Source of the DNA: Laburnicola sp. R22_1
Taxonomy: Eukaryota > Ascomycota > Dothideomycetes > Pleosporales > Didymosphaeriaceae
Assembly (NCBI GenBank): GCA_014281115.1
Contig: JACONQ010000010.1
Location: 2,294,001 to 2,358,000, forward strand
Length of the DNA stretch: 64,000 bases
Direction: 5' to 3'
Position numbers and translations under genes: made by a program
The notes under the pieces: model-generated
Seen by the model: the letters and a program-made list of their open reading frames with translations, nothing else
Database searches by the model: none
Told to the model about the DNA's origin: nothing
Part shown: piece after piece, positions 22,503 through 33,389 of the stretch
Layout of the letters: each line of letters opens with the position of its first letter
Numbering within the stretch: position 1 is the stretch's first letter

Positions 22503-24298
22503 TCACATCTGCACTCCTTCCGTCAATATCTCAACAGCCGTTGCTGGCACTGCAACATGTCTGTCAACCGATTTTTCGTCCAGGCGAGCAATGTCATCTG
22601 TATACAACTTAGCAGTAGCCGCCCTCTGGACGTTACCCTTCGCCGTTCTTGCAAGTGGCTTAGCTGGATCAGTGACTATGATGAAGTCTCTCTGAATCCT
22701 AGCAGCCGGAGAGCCTATGTTGTGAGTGGCTTCGATGACCGGCTAAACGCCCTCTACAATTTCTTCAGGCGCGACGTTCTGCGGCGACCTAACGTCGAGT
22801 AAGAGCACCGCTCTATCCCTGCGTGTTCCAATAATGACAGCCTCTGTCACATCGGGATGCTGCGCAATGAGCTTTTCCACCGTCACGGGCCAAAACTTCT
22901 CTGCGGAGGCGAAGACAATCATGTCATCATTGCGACCCTGGTAGTCCCACAAACCCGGCTCAGTGGGATGCACCTTGTAGAGATCACCCGTAGCGTACTC
23001 CTGCTTGTCAGGAAAGACGTGGAAAATAGTCTGCGTGTATCCGCTGTCCTTGCGCTGAATCACCGCCTCGTATATGTCGCCCTTACGATGCACGAAATGC
23101 ACATTCGAACTCGGATGGAAACCCAGCGCATGCCAATTTTTGCCGCCCCATTTTCCAGCAGGGGCAATGTGGTGAAACAGGCCGCGCTCTGACGCGCCCA
23201 TGTGGTTGAAGAATTTGAATCGGCTGGCGAGCGCGTCGCCCGCTTCGGTGGGAATGTCTCTACCAGACCACATCATGCGGCCGACCTTGGCGGAGATGCG
23301 GTTTAGAAGGTCAGGATCGCGATGGATTTGCTCAATGACGGTTGGAATCACGCAGACAATGTCGACTTTGTTGTGGTCGAGGACGACCATGGTTCTTGAT
23401 GGAGGAAGTGCGGCGAGCGGGTATACAACTACCGTACCAGTGAATAGGGGGAAGAGCACGTTTCCCATGAGGAATCCCGTCTAAACCTGTTAGAATGGGG
23501 ACTTAAAAAATGGAAGTGCAATCTTAGTGAAAGAAAGGAAACTGGCTAAATAGCCTTGTGTAAAGCAGATATTTGGTGGTAGACTCGTACCCTGTCGGCG
23601 CCTCTAGGTACAGCTCCTCTGCAAAACAGGCCGCCCAAGCATGGGTTATGACGATGGTCTTTGGCAGCCCACTGGATCCGGACGCGTGTACTGTGACTAG
23701 ATGACGCTCCCGGCTTTCCTCGAACATAACATTATATGCATAATGCGGATATTGGGTATCAAGAAGTGTATCTAGACTTCGTATTTCCACTTCGTTCATT
23801 AGATATAACTCAAGAATTGGGGCAAGAAAAGGGATGCGAGGATTAGTGATGAGGATAGTCTTTGTACCCATTCGCCTAAAGAGCTCCGCTGCAGCGAGTA
23901 GGGGAAAGCGAGGGCTAAAAACAGCATCTACCATCGGTAAGTAAGCACCAGCCACAAAATAAATGCAGGAGTCAAAGCGACAGTTACTTAGCGAAACCCA
24001 CATTGTATCCAGCTTTAACTGACCCCAGAAGCATAATCACATATCGCAGATCCTGCAGGCCAACATACGCCAAAGTCTCAGCCAAAGTCCCCTTCCCAAT
24101 TGCATTCTCCAGATGCGCCGCAAACCCATTAACAGCATTAGAAAGCTCACCATATATAACCTTTCAAAATCCATCAGTAAATGTGGTTAGAGACAGTGGT
24201 ATTTCTGCAAAAATCTTGGATAGATTGTCCCATGCAATATCGTCAAGGACATAGTTCAAAAGCTTGTTGCGGTTCTATAAGTAAGCTGAATTTCCCAT
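22503..24298 (-). pseudogene. Adenylate-forming (NRPS-like / acyl-AMP ligase) enzyme, decayed
   Basis: From ATG 24298-24296 the minus strand reads LLNYVLDDIAWDN, then GELSNAVNGFAAHLE and VGLQDLRYVIMLLGSVKAGY, a probable intron (about 24000-23890), FSPRFPLLAAAELFRRMGTK, the A3 motif (VHASGSSGLPKTIVITHAW near 23690), a short intron near 23500, the A5-like NHMGASERGL (near 23200), the A7 motif YATGDLYKVHP and A8 GRNDDMIV (near 22930), ending at TGA 22503-22505. In-frame stops lie near 24275 (TAG for CAG), near 24165 (TGA) and at 22743-22745 (TAG where tryptophan fits). The sequence matches the N-terminal domain of fungal NRPS-like adenylating reductases, but no carrier or reductase domain follows. 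All lesions are transitions. Confidence 0.85.
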
Positions 24299-24613
24299 CT
24301 TTTAACGAAGATATTGCACTGTTCGGGAGACTAGAGTACTAGAAACATTTCTAGAGGTAATATTATAGCATACCAGGTAGTGAGAGGACATTAACTATCA
24401 GCATCCAGGCTGCGCCGCAACTATACCGCATAACACCCTACAGTGCGCAGGCAAACATCAGCAGAGATCTAAAGGCAGATATCTGCACCAACTCACATGT
24501 GTAATATTTGCTACGCCCTCGTTGCGCAGATTATCAAAAGCCGTGTCCAGTCTTGATGCTCGCTCGTTTGCATCGTTTCACTTGTCTCATACTTAGGTAG
24601 ATTTTTGTCGACC
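24299..24613. other. Intergenic between two divergent pseudogenes
   Basis: About 315 bp between two gene starts facing away from each other. It would have been a shared promoter region. No motif stands out. Confidence 0.4.
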
Positions 24614-24985
24614 ATGAGCGACGTCAAGGGAGCCTCGAGGACTGAGGATCCCAATTCTACACAAAATAAAAAGATGACCTTGGAAGCCCTGGTCGGCCAG
24701 TCGCATACCGGCATTTACAAAGAAGATGCTGTGCCGGACGGCGGATAGAAAGCATGGGCAACTGTTGCGGGGACCTTCTGTTGCTAGTAAGGAGTACACC
24801 TAAGATCTGACACATTATCGCTAAATTTCACGAGATTTGTGAGCTTTGTGTGGATTTTCAGCATTGGAGCTCTGCAGGCGTACTATGAGAGAAACCAGCT
24901 TTGAGGACACTCGTCCAGCACCGTGGCTTGGATCACGTCTTTCAACGCATTCATGTTATTCTTTCTTGTACGATCAGTCATGGGA
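24614..24985 (+). pseudogene. MFS monocarboxylate-type transporter, N-terminal remnant
   Basis: ATG 24614 opens a frame ending in YKEDAVPDGG, interrupted at 24746-24748 by TAG where glutamine is expected, followed by KAWATVAGTFC. After a gap that looks like an intron (about 24780-24835) the first transmembrane segment continues as RFVSFVWIFSIGALQAYYER, then a TGA, then GHSSSTVAWITSFNAFMLF. PDGG.KAW..V.G and the YYE...L..SS...AWI motif are typical of fungal MCH-type transporters. Everything after the second transmembrane segment is missing, so this is a truncated and mutated copy. It lies head to head with the adenylation-domain pseudogene. Confidence 0.8.
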
Positions 24986-25049
24986 ACGACCAGATGGACT
25001 TCAACGTTGCGCGTCTATATCGCGATGCTAGCTTTATGGGGATCGTAGA

Positions 25050-25495
25050 CGGGACGACCCAGCCACTGGACAGATCTCATCACCGCACTCACTGGGAAAC
25101 GGGGTAGTATCACATTTGATGTGCTCGAACGATGGCTGGAACGTGCGTTACCGCGACGAGGTACCCTGTGGTCTGAATCGGAACAGCTGTCCCACGCATG
25201 TAAGACGTTGCAGGAAGAGTTCACCACTAAATCCCAAGAATATCTTCTCTAAAATGCCATTGAGATCATGGAGAATTTCTATGCCGTTATCACTGGCGCA
25301 GTTCTCCTTGCTGACGCCAGCATCGATTTTGATTCAATTGCAATCGAAATTGCTCGGCGGTGGCTTAGGGCTTCATTCACTGCAAAAATACTGCTTCGTT
25401 AGGACGGAGATACGATGCAGTTGGAGATGAATCAGCTCATTGTTTTTGGACAGAACTTGAGGGCGAAGACAGTTGATGAGGGCTTGCCGCTTTAG
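25050..25495 (+). pseudogene. Decayed C-terminal coding fragment, family uncertain
   Basis: One plus-strand frame reads coherently for about 145 codons with two internal stops (TAA near 25250, TAG near 25400), through LWSESEQLSHACKTLQEEF, NAIEIMENFYAVITGAVLLA, IAIEIARRWLRASF and LEMNQLIVFGQNLRAK to a TAG at about 25495. The helical pattern is compatible with the C-terminus of a fungal acyl-CoA-dehydrogenase-like protein, but I cannot confirm this. It follows the MFS remnant directly; the two may have been brought together by a deletion. Confidence 0.45.
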
Positions 25496-26689
25496 GTTGT
25501 TCGTTTATTTGGCAACATGATGTAGATAATGTCCATATAATCCGATTAGAAGCCAAGAGACACTTGACTATCATCTCATATTATTATCATTTCTATTCAA
25601 ACCAAGGGGAACTGAACATATGAATCCATGCAAGGGGTAGTAACAGACGTTTGTACACACAAAGTACACTGGGCTTGTCTGGGTGGCTTTTTTATATTTA
25701 GTCTAGAACAGAGATGTTTGGACGCTACCACAAAACTTGTCATCTGTCGTTATTTAGTGAAAGTGGCCTAGAACTGCCAACGAGAATCTGCTAAGTCTGA
25801 TTGAAAGGCCTGAATAGATAGTGTATTGAGGAATACAACATCTTTCTATTTGCTAACAGCTGAATTAATTTGCCAAAAAAAAATAAGTACGGCCACGACA
25901 ATATACATGCTAAACTCCGAACCATGGTGCAGGGACCCTTGGAAACCAATCGCTGTACCTCGCGGATTTGCAATTATCAAAAGAACGTGTCAATCGGAGA
26001 GGTAGTGTCTAGGAAAAATAAATTAGCCTTAAACACGTACTGATCATGATGACAGGATTCAGATTAACCCTGCCACGGGGAAGAACTTGTTTTCGTCGTT
26101 GGTCGCTAGAACGGTCACCTAATTAACACTCCTTTAGCAACGGCCAGTGGAGCTCTTCCGCCATATTTCGTGCATGGTGGTCGAGGAAATAAGTCAAGTA
26201 AAGTCCGTGGGAGAGCTACTACTACGCTCAAAGAATGCAGAGCTTACTGCATTCAACCCATGTAGGCTCACATTAGCCGCGCACCTAATCGAACGTGAGA
26301 ACTTTGACCCCAGCCCTATCTTTTCTGCGGTACGCTCCGGCCACAAGGACTTCTTGCAAAAGCTTCGAAGTTTTACGTAGTGCATCTACTCTGCGTCACT
26401 TGATCTTCCGTCTTTGGTAGGTTCGTAGTGTTGCACACGCGGGCAAGCTACGCCACTTGTGATGACTTGTTCCCCGCAGTGGCTTGTGCACAGGTCCCTC
26501 TTATGTACTTTTGGCATGGGGTTCCGGCGCATGTCTTCAACTTCGGGGCTTTTTGACTCCCGCGCGCCGACATGCGTGATCAGTGAGCTCTCTACAAATA
26601 TACAAACCGTCTGCGACAAATACCTACAACCACATCTTAGAAGTAACATTAGTTATCCCACTCCCTCATCAGCATCCCTTCTTCCCACC
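25496..26689. other. Intergenic, no gene recognised
   Basis: Mixed composition with AT-rich parts (25500-26050). Short open frames occur but none has family features. The last 250 bp would contain the promoter of the aldo/keto reductase pseudogene. Confidence 0.5.
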
Positions 26690-27663
26690 ATGCCTCTTAT
26701 CTGCGACAAGCAAATCAGTCCCATCGGCTACGGCATGGGCAGCCTCACAACGCCGCCCAAAACCCCCTTTGAATCTCAAGCCATATAATGTCTAAAAACA
26801 GCCGCCGATCTCGGCTGTCTCCCCTGGAACGCAGGCGACCTCTACGGACCCCCAACCCACGACTCGTTAGTCCTGCTCAGCCGCTTCTACGACAAGTACC
26901 CAGAGTATGTAGACAAGGTCGTCCTCAATGTCAAAGGTGGGATGCAGAACTTCAAGCCGAACGGCTCGCCAGCGTACGTGCGCCAGAGCGTGATAACGTG
27001 TCTCCAACAACTTGGCAAAGGCAAGATCGACTAGTTCGAATGCGCGAGGAAAGACGACGCGGTGCCTTTTGAAACGACGCTCCGGACGCTCAAGGAGCTC
27101 GTAGATAAGGGCAAGATTGGAAGCATCGCTTTGACGGAAGTGAATGCCAAAACTATCCGCGAAGCAAGCGTTATGGTGCCCATTTCCGCTGTCGAGATCG
27201 AGCGTTTGCTCTGGACGAGAGACCCACTTGAGAACGGGATCCTCACCACGTGCGCCGAACTCGACATCCCCGTATAACCCTACTGTCCCATCAACAGCAA
27301 CTTTCCCACAGGCGCTCTCGCTTCCTTTAACAACATCCCAGAGAACGACTACAGGCGGATGCTACCCCGTTACTAGCCCGACAACCTTAAGAAAAACGTC
27401 AAGCTTGTGGCAGGGGTCGAGAAGCTGGAAGAGAAGAAAGGCTGGACTACGGCGCAGGTAGCGTTAGGATGGCTTCTCGGGGTTTCTAAACGCGAGGGAA
27501 TGCCGGTCATTATTCCTATTCCGGGGACAGCGACTCCGGATCATGTACGTGAGAATGTGGCGGTGCAAGCTTTGACGGACGAGGAGATGGAGGCTGTGGA
27601 GGGTATATTGTCGGCGAATCCTGTTGCTGGGGAGCGTTATCATGCTCATGGGATGAATGACTG
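26690..27663 (+). pseudogene. Aldo/keto reductase (pyridoxal-reductase-like), four in-frame stops
   Basis: ATG 26690 has a good context (CCACCATGCC). One frame runs without a shift to TGA 27661-27663, about 323 codons, the family length. It starts MPLICDKQISPIGYGMGSL and contains AADLGCLPWNAGDLYGPP, VVLNVKGGMQNFKP, IREASVMVPISAVEIERLLW, AQVALGWLLGVSKREG and IPGTATPDHVRENV, matching fungal Plr1/YakC-type NADPH-dependent reductases. Stops are at 26786-26788 (TAA for CAA), 27032-27034 (TAG where leucine is usual), 27275-27277 (TAA) and 27374-27376 (TAG for CAG). The catalytic Tyr position reads as Leu-Tyr-Gly-Pro after Gly-Asp and is kept. The gene is otherwise well preserved, so inactivation is recent. 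Confidence 0.9.
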
Positions 27664-28068
27664 ACTTGTAATAGACATGCATGTCGCTGGGACAGGCTGA
27701 CGTGTAGTTAGCAATATAAAGAAGGACTCAAGCTTGGCGTTCCGAAGTGCCTAGCCTAATATCGTATTATATCCAAGAAGAATTTGAGTATGAAGGGAAG
27801 GTAGATCTATCTATAATATATAGGAGTAGAACCTCATAACTCTCCGTAATGGCAAACCATCAGAACAACCGTCGTGATAAAAGATGCGCTCTAAAAAACT
27901 ACTTCCACAAACCACTCCCAGCATACATTACTCAATACCGTCTGAAAAAAGAAAAAAGAAAAAACTATATACAAGCACTCATCAAAATATATACACCACC
28001 TACCCCCAAACCAGATATACACTCCCCCATCCCCTTCCCTACAACCTCACTACGCTCGTCACCAGTCT
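27664..28068. other. Intergenic, convergent 3' ends
   Basis: Lies between the ends of the aldo/keto reductase relic and the neprosin-domain gene. AT-rich near 27760-28010; no feature recognised. Confidence 0.5.
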
Positions 28069-29306
28069 CTACCCACTCACCACACCCCCAGCTCCCGGAC
28101 CCCCAAGATACATATAACTCCCCCATGCCCCCTGCCCCGCCCAATCCGCACTCAAACGATACCGATTCGTATCACTAACCACAATCCCCCTACTCCCATC
28201 ATACTTGCGATCCGCCCCACTAGGATCCGTATACACCATATTCCTAATATAAGCGCTATGTCCAAAGCCTCTATCAGGCCACTCTCCGCTCCCCATATCC
28301 GTCCTGGTAAGCTGCGGATGGCTATCGTAGATCTCGCCGTAATAATTTATGGCGTCGGCTTGCGTTTGGAGGGACCGCGAGGCGTCGGTGTTGGCGCCGA
28401 AGAGGGTGGCGGGGTAGTACCCGATCCAGCGATCGAGCACGAAGAGCCACCAGTTGCCTTGGAAGAGCAGCCATTGGATTTTCATGTCGTATTGGGCTCC
28501 TCCGCGGGTGGACTGGGGGACGAAGGAGACGCCGGGGTAGATGACGCTGTCGACTTGGACCCAGCCGAGGACTTCGCGGTTCCAACCGCCTTGGTAGTTG
28601 GCGTTTGTGGCGTAGCCGTTGGTAGTGAAGTAGACGAAGAGGTGTGGCACTGCGACTTGATTGGGGTAATTGATCCTAGTAACCTGTTAGTTGTGTTCGC
28701 ATGAAGCTGGTCCTGAGAGTTTGTGACGTACCATCCCGCTTCCACGGTTTGCATAGCCAGGCGGTTGGGGTCGTTGTATAACGGATTCTTGACATTGTAC
28801 CGGATGACCGCACTCTGTAGCAGGGAGAAATCCGAACCCGATTCTGCAAAGGCGTTATATAGCGAGTATGTTGCAGAGCCTCCGTGATTCGCTACGTTCT
28901 GTGCAGACGAAGCGTACCAATGATCACCGACCGCGCGCTTGCCAATGTGGATCTGTTCAGCGTACTCCGGGTTGATGGTCTGGGGCGGTCCTTTGACGTC
29001 TGGCAGCTGACCCACCTGGCGAAGGATTGGTACAGTGCCCTCTGGTCCCTGATGTTCTTCCGCGGCGAGAGGCGATGGTGTGAGAGTAGTTTGGTTGGAT
29101 GCGGAAGTAAACAGTACGACGGGGAGCGGAGGAGCGCAAGCGACCGTGTCGTTGGCGACTTGGGATTGTACTGGGACCCAGTCGACTATCGAGCCGTCCG
29201 AGGCAACAGTTGAGCGAACGATGTGACGAGACCCGCCATTGCCTTTGAGGGGGATGGCGGTACATAGCACCGGTAAAATGATGAGGTATGAATAGCGAAG
29301 TTTCAT
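28069..29306 (-). CDS. Secreted neprosin-domain (DUF239) protein
   Basis: Two exons, 29306-28732 and 28675-28069, joined by a 56-bp intron (GTACGT..CTAG) that restores AGW/INYPNQV; 393 residues. It starts with a signal peptide (MKLRYSYLIILPVLCTA). A propeptide-like region follows (residues about 20-115), then the neprosin domain: HWYASSAQNVANHGGSATYS, SAVIRYN, NREVLGWVQVDS, YDMKIQWLLFQGNWWLF and GIVVSDTNRY near the end. Plant neprosin is a glutamic prolyl endopeptidase; fungal members are secreted and mostly uncharacterised. I cannot assign the two catalytic glutamates with certainty. The gene looks intact and lies between a decayed gene and a 700-bp spacer. Extracellular peptide digestion is the inferred role. 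Confidence 0.88.
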
Positions 29307-30023
29307 TTTGGGCTATCGAGGTATCATGTATTCGACTCTGCCTATCTTCGATACAGCTCCGATGCGGGAGATGCCTTGATATACCTATAATAGACCAGGT
29401 CGGAGTGTCCGCATGGCCAAACAGCCTGACGCCACAAGATGCCATGAAAGGCATGCGGGCATGTTTGATGGGACTGAGATAGGAGTTTCAAGGACCAGTG
29501 GGTGGGGAGAATGCTCGCCCTACAGGCCAAGTGAGGTGGACGAGATTCGCTGGAGGCCGTGGCGCGGTAAGATAATCTTGGATAAAAATCCGAGACATAG
29601 CCACTCTTTGGGTGGGATATCAAGAACCAACAAGCACGCGCCCAGTGCATGCGAAAGAGATTCAGGGTCAATTTTTGCGGCGTCGACCATTTTGAGAGTT
29701 GCTGATGCTTGTGATTGGCTGGCTTGCAATTATCACCGTTTTGGATGGCCGGATTCGGAAGGTTGGATAACCCCGGTCTGGTCGCATCACGCGAAGAGAA
29801 CGCGCAGGGTTCCACAGACCACGAGGCTTGTGTAAACGTTCATGCGCGGCTTGTTGATAAGAACGGAATGCGCATCTGTTAGATTTTGTGACGAAGCCAG
29901 GTGGTGTAGAGAACGGGCCACGAGCGGTAAGGGGGCACATGGACGCTCTGATAGCAAATTTTATAGCAATGTTCTGGCTTCGCAAGGGTCTGTTCCGTGG
30001 GTCGAAAACGCGTTTTTTGCTGT
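29307..30023. other. Intergenic, no gene recognised
   Basis: About 700 bp. Long overlapping open frames occur on both strands but none shows a domain or start context. It contains the promoter of the neprosin-domain gene. Confidence 0.5.
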
Positions 30024-31065
30024 CTACTGGCCGTATTTGCGTACCAAGCTCTTCATGATGCTCACCGCGCCCGAGCGATAACCGCCGCCGAATAATGCGT
30101 AGTGGTTGAGGTGGTGATATAGCTCGTACAGCTTGACCCGGTCTTCATACTCATCGACCGGCTCTGTCTTTGGGCACAGTTCGTGATACTCTTTCAGGAA
30201 GCTGCCGCCAAAACCGCCGAACATTTTCATTATACCTAGCTCGAACTCATTGTGCGCATAACACGCGCTCGAGTCGTATACAACGTCTTGGGGGTCACCG
30301 GTCTTGCTGCCGATGGTGCCAACACCTGCGTTTCCGCTCCATAGGTCACCGTGCACGACGACTGGTGTCACGCCCTTGCCGTTGTTGAGATGGTCGTCGC
30401 CGATTAGCCGCGGTACTACTTTCGTAGCCGTCGTCTCGACTAGCTCATGTAGTTCCTTGTCGACACTGTTCGACTTCTCCGCGCGTCGCAGGATGAAGCG
30501 AAGCCGGTTGTTCGCGTAGAAGTCTGCCCACGAGCTCTTGAAGCTGTTATCCTGAGGAGTGTCGCCGCAACACGTTGTGACTGGAAAGCCAAACATGGGC
30601 TCATCATAGCCGTCTGGTATGGGTGCAGGCGTCGTGTGCAGCTTGGCGAGTTTCGCCGCCAACGACGGCGCCGATGATGAGGCGGAAGGCGAGCTGAGGT
30701 TGAGGAAGTCGGTCACGAGGAATGAGGTCGAGGGTTGTGAGAAGAAGCGCCCATGCCCATAGGATTGAGGGCATAGCGAAGCGACGGCATCGTGGAGAGC
30801 ATTCAGCGAGGCGTGCTCGCCTGGTGTCGTCCAATCAGCGACATGTGCACTTGAATCATCGCGAAGGTACAGTACCTTCAAACACTATCTGTGCATCCTC
30901 GCCCTTGCCTGTCTTCATAAAGAAGCATCGTTCCGTGCCATCGCTCAGTTTGGTCGTGATCTTGGATGTCGATGCAGAGCTGCAGCCGCCACCACCGGCA
31001 GAGGAGACGGTCGTGTTATGAGGGTCCAGGTTCAGGAGCTCGACGACGGCGGAATCCAGCTTCAT
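30024..31065 (-). CDS. Fructosamine/ketosamine-3-kinase family protein
   Basis: Two exons, 31065-30876 and 30820-30024, separated by a 55-bp intron (GTACTG..CCAG) that joins IVFE to GEHASLNALH; 328 residues. The start MKLDSAVVELLNLDP and the ATP-binding Lys51 (CFFMKTG), Glu65 in GEHASL, the catalytic loop VVVHGDLWSGN (Asp222) and the metal-binding YDSSACYAHNEFELG (normally DP.xYGHxExD) define the Fructosamin_kin family. The ASP-Pro pair of the last motif is replaced by DSSACYAH, as seen in several fungal members. These enzymes phosphorylate ketoamine adducts on proteins or small amines, leading to deglycation. The protein is probably cytosolic. The gene looks intact. Confidence 0.92.
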
Positions 31066-31712
31066 CGTGGCTCGAATCTTGTGTTTTCGTGTTGTGTTCA
31101 AACTACAGGTTTGGACATTGGAAGGAGCTATGGTGCTATGGTGGAGCTCCTGCCCAAGCAAGATGCGATGACGTGGTGGTGCGTGGTGGGGTAGCCGAAT
31201 CGCTTTTAACTTAGTTCCCTAACTTAGCAACCGCTTCGATTCACCTTCGAGACCTCAACACCCACCGAGAATTTCACCCACAAACGTTTGGGCGTACACT
31301 GACAAAGTCCACAAAATTGGAAGCTGCATGCCTTGGTTGACAAGTTGAAAACATCGACCTTGTACACGAGTACAGAAAGAGAGGACCAGCATCAGTTGAC
31401 TAGGTTCCTCGTGCTGTCTATGGATCGGAGGGGTTATCCTTCGTGGCTAATAGTGTCAGTGATGGTTACCATAGAAGCAATATCAAAGTCATCACAGCCT
31501 AGCTACGGGTCGCGCGATCCCAACGCACTCTCGGAATCAGCTTCACTGCCGCTACCTCCTCGTCCCCATTGACGTCACGTTGCTTGTGATTTCCCAAGGG
31601 TAAGTACGCCCTTCCCCAAAGATCTAGATTTATAACCCACCAAAACCTTGGAAGTACCTAACAACACGAAGCTCACGCACCTCCTCCCATTCATGAAATC
31701 ACCCCACGCGCA
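31066..31712. other. Intergenic between divergent genes
   Basis: Separates the starts of the fructosamine kinase gene and the amidohydrolase gene, so it probably carries both promoters. No recognised motif or gene. Confidence 0.5.
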
Positions 31713-32938
31713 ATGTCCTTCAACCTCTCTCTCACCTCACGCATCCTATCCAACGCCACCCGCAACAACATCGACCTTTCCACCCTCCCCTTCCTCTCCT
31801 CAGCCCTAGCCTACATCTCCGCCCTCTCCCCCAACCGCATCCAAAACCTACCCCCGTTCCCCAACGCCACCCGCATAGACACCCACACGCAACCTATTCC
31901 CCCCTGGTTCCGCGCCATCCACCCCCTCGCCGCAGGCCGCGAAGCCCCCACCTGGGACCCCCACTCCCACATCACCTTCATGTCCACGCACTCCATCCTC
32001 TGCATCTCCACGCCGCAAGCGAACGCCTTCCCCGGCGACCGCGCAAAAACAGTTACCCTAGCGCGGCTCTTGAACGAATACACGGCCGAGCTGGGGCGAC
32101 TGTATCCCGAGCGGTTTAGCTGGATGGCGGTGACGCCGCTGCTGTATGTGCGCGAGGCGGTGGTCGAGGTGCGGTATGCGCTTGAGGAGTTGGGCGCTGT
32201 GGGTGTTGGCGTGTTGACGAATCATGAGGGGGTGTATCCTGGGGATGAGGGGGTGTTTGATGAGGTGTGGGGGTATTTGCAAGGGAGGGAGGAGATGGGG
32301 GATGGGGATGGGAGGGAGGTGGTGTTTGTGCATCCGCATGATCCGGTGGTTAGGCTAGGGGATGGGACGTTGGCTGCGTCGAAGCCTTGTATGTCATCAT
32401 CGCATCCTACTTGTGAAGATGGTGCGTGGACTGACTGATGAAGTGCAGCGCCGTTACGTTCGGGCTTGGGCGAGTTCTACTTCGAGACTGCGCGCGCGAT
32501 TTCGAGCATTACTGCGAATCGCACGATTATTAAGTTTCCGAATGTTCATTGGCGGATATCGCACGGTGCGGGCGCTTTTCCTGATATCGCGGATCGTTTT
32601 TTGCTCGGTTTCCCGGGAGATGCGGAAGTGGCGCGGAGGATCTATGCGACGCGCTTTTGGTATGATAGTGCGGGGCCGGTGTGTCCGAGGCAGATTAAGG
32701 GATTGTTGGCACAGGACGTGCCGGTGTCTCAGTTGGTTTTTGGAACGGTGAGTCGGTGTGGTTTCGACACTTGCTCTGCAGTTTGCGATGAGGGCAAAGG
32801 ACGCTTTGGGTCGGAAGTATGCTGTGTTATCGCAGTATTCAGTAAGATACCACCCACCCACCCAAACCCTCTCTTTCCAAACCCATTTCCTTTCAAACCC
32901 TCACTAACCCACCCCAGGACTACCCCTACGGCATCTGA
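31713..32938 (+). CDS. Amidohydrolase-2 family protein, probably inactive or truncated
   Basis: Exons 31713-32388, 32449-32747 and 32918-32938 give 331 residues; introns have GT..AG ends and compatible phases. The protein matches the ACMSD-like / 6-methylsalicylate-decarboxylase-like metal-dependent hydrolases: RIDTHTQPIPPWFRA near the N-terminus, FMSTHSILCISTPQANAF, FSWMAVTPL, ELGAVGVGVLTNHEG, EVVFVHPHDP, FETARAISSI, HWRISHGAGAFP, VFGTDYPYGI. Two defects stand out. The N-terminal metal motif, normally His-x-His, reads His-Thr-Gln. The frame stops at TGA 32936-32938, but the sequence continues in frame for about 41 codons (FWDVDANINNLASTEF, EREDIFHRNAKTLWKGKIKG) to TGA 33062-33064, the expected C-terminus. 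A tryptophan codon probably became TGA. I keep it as a CDS because a product lacking the last 41 residues could still be made. Confidence 0.75.
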
Positions 32939-33389
32939 TTCTGGGACGTAGACGCAAACATCAACAACCTCGCCTCTACTGAATTTCTCTCAACCTCAGA
33001 AAGAGAAGATATCTTCCATCGTAACGCAAAGACGTTGTGGAAAGGAAAGATCAAAGGCTTATGAGGGTTCAAGGTTGCGGAGAGAAAGCTGAGATAAAGT
33101 AGCGTGTAGTTGAATTATTTGCGTAGAGGGTAGCGGGGTTGGAGTGAGTTGGTCGCCTGATTGATGCGCAGGTCCGAAGTAAGTTGACGTAGGAGTGGTA
33201 TGTGGTTATAAACGTGCGTCATTGGTGGGGTTTGGGAGCTTGTTATTCCATCTACTATTACACCATCGATGGCCTCGAAACCTTGGAAGAACAACCACAA
33301 AACTCCAATGTCCCAGTTTCCACTCTCTACCAACTCATCTCTTCCACCCCTCCACACCCCCCATATTCCCAGCCGCAAAACCCCCCTCA
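32939..33389. other. Former 3' coding end of the amidohydrolase and intergenic
   Basis: Up to 33064 the sequence still reads as the C-terminus of the amidohydrolase behind the premature TGA. The rest is the spacer to the convergent pfkB kinase gene, with nothing recognised. Confidence 0.6.

Noticed and set aside
26147..26380. Plus-strand frame of about 77 codons
   Set aside because: Begins at GTG, has no recognised domain, and no supporting neighbour structure.
28258..28704. Plus-strand frame opposite the neprosin-domain gene
   Set aside because: Shadow of the conserved minus-strand coding sequence.
29413..29835. Overlapping frames of 105-165 codons between 29340 and 29990
   Set aside because: Several frames on both strands are open over the same stretch without domain, splice or start support.
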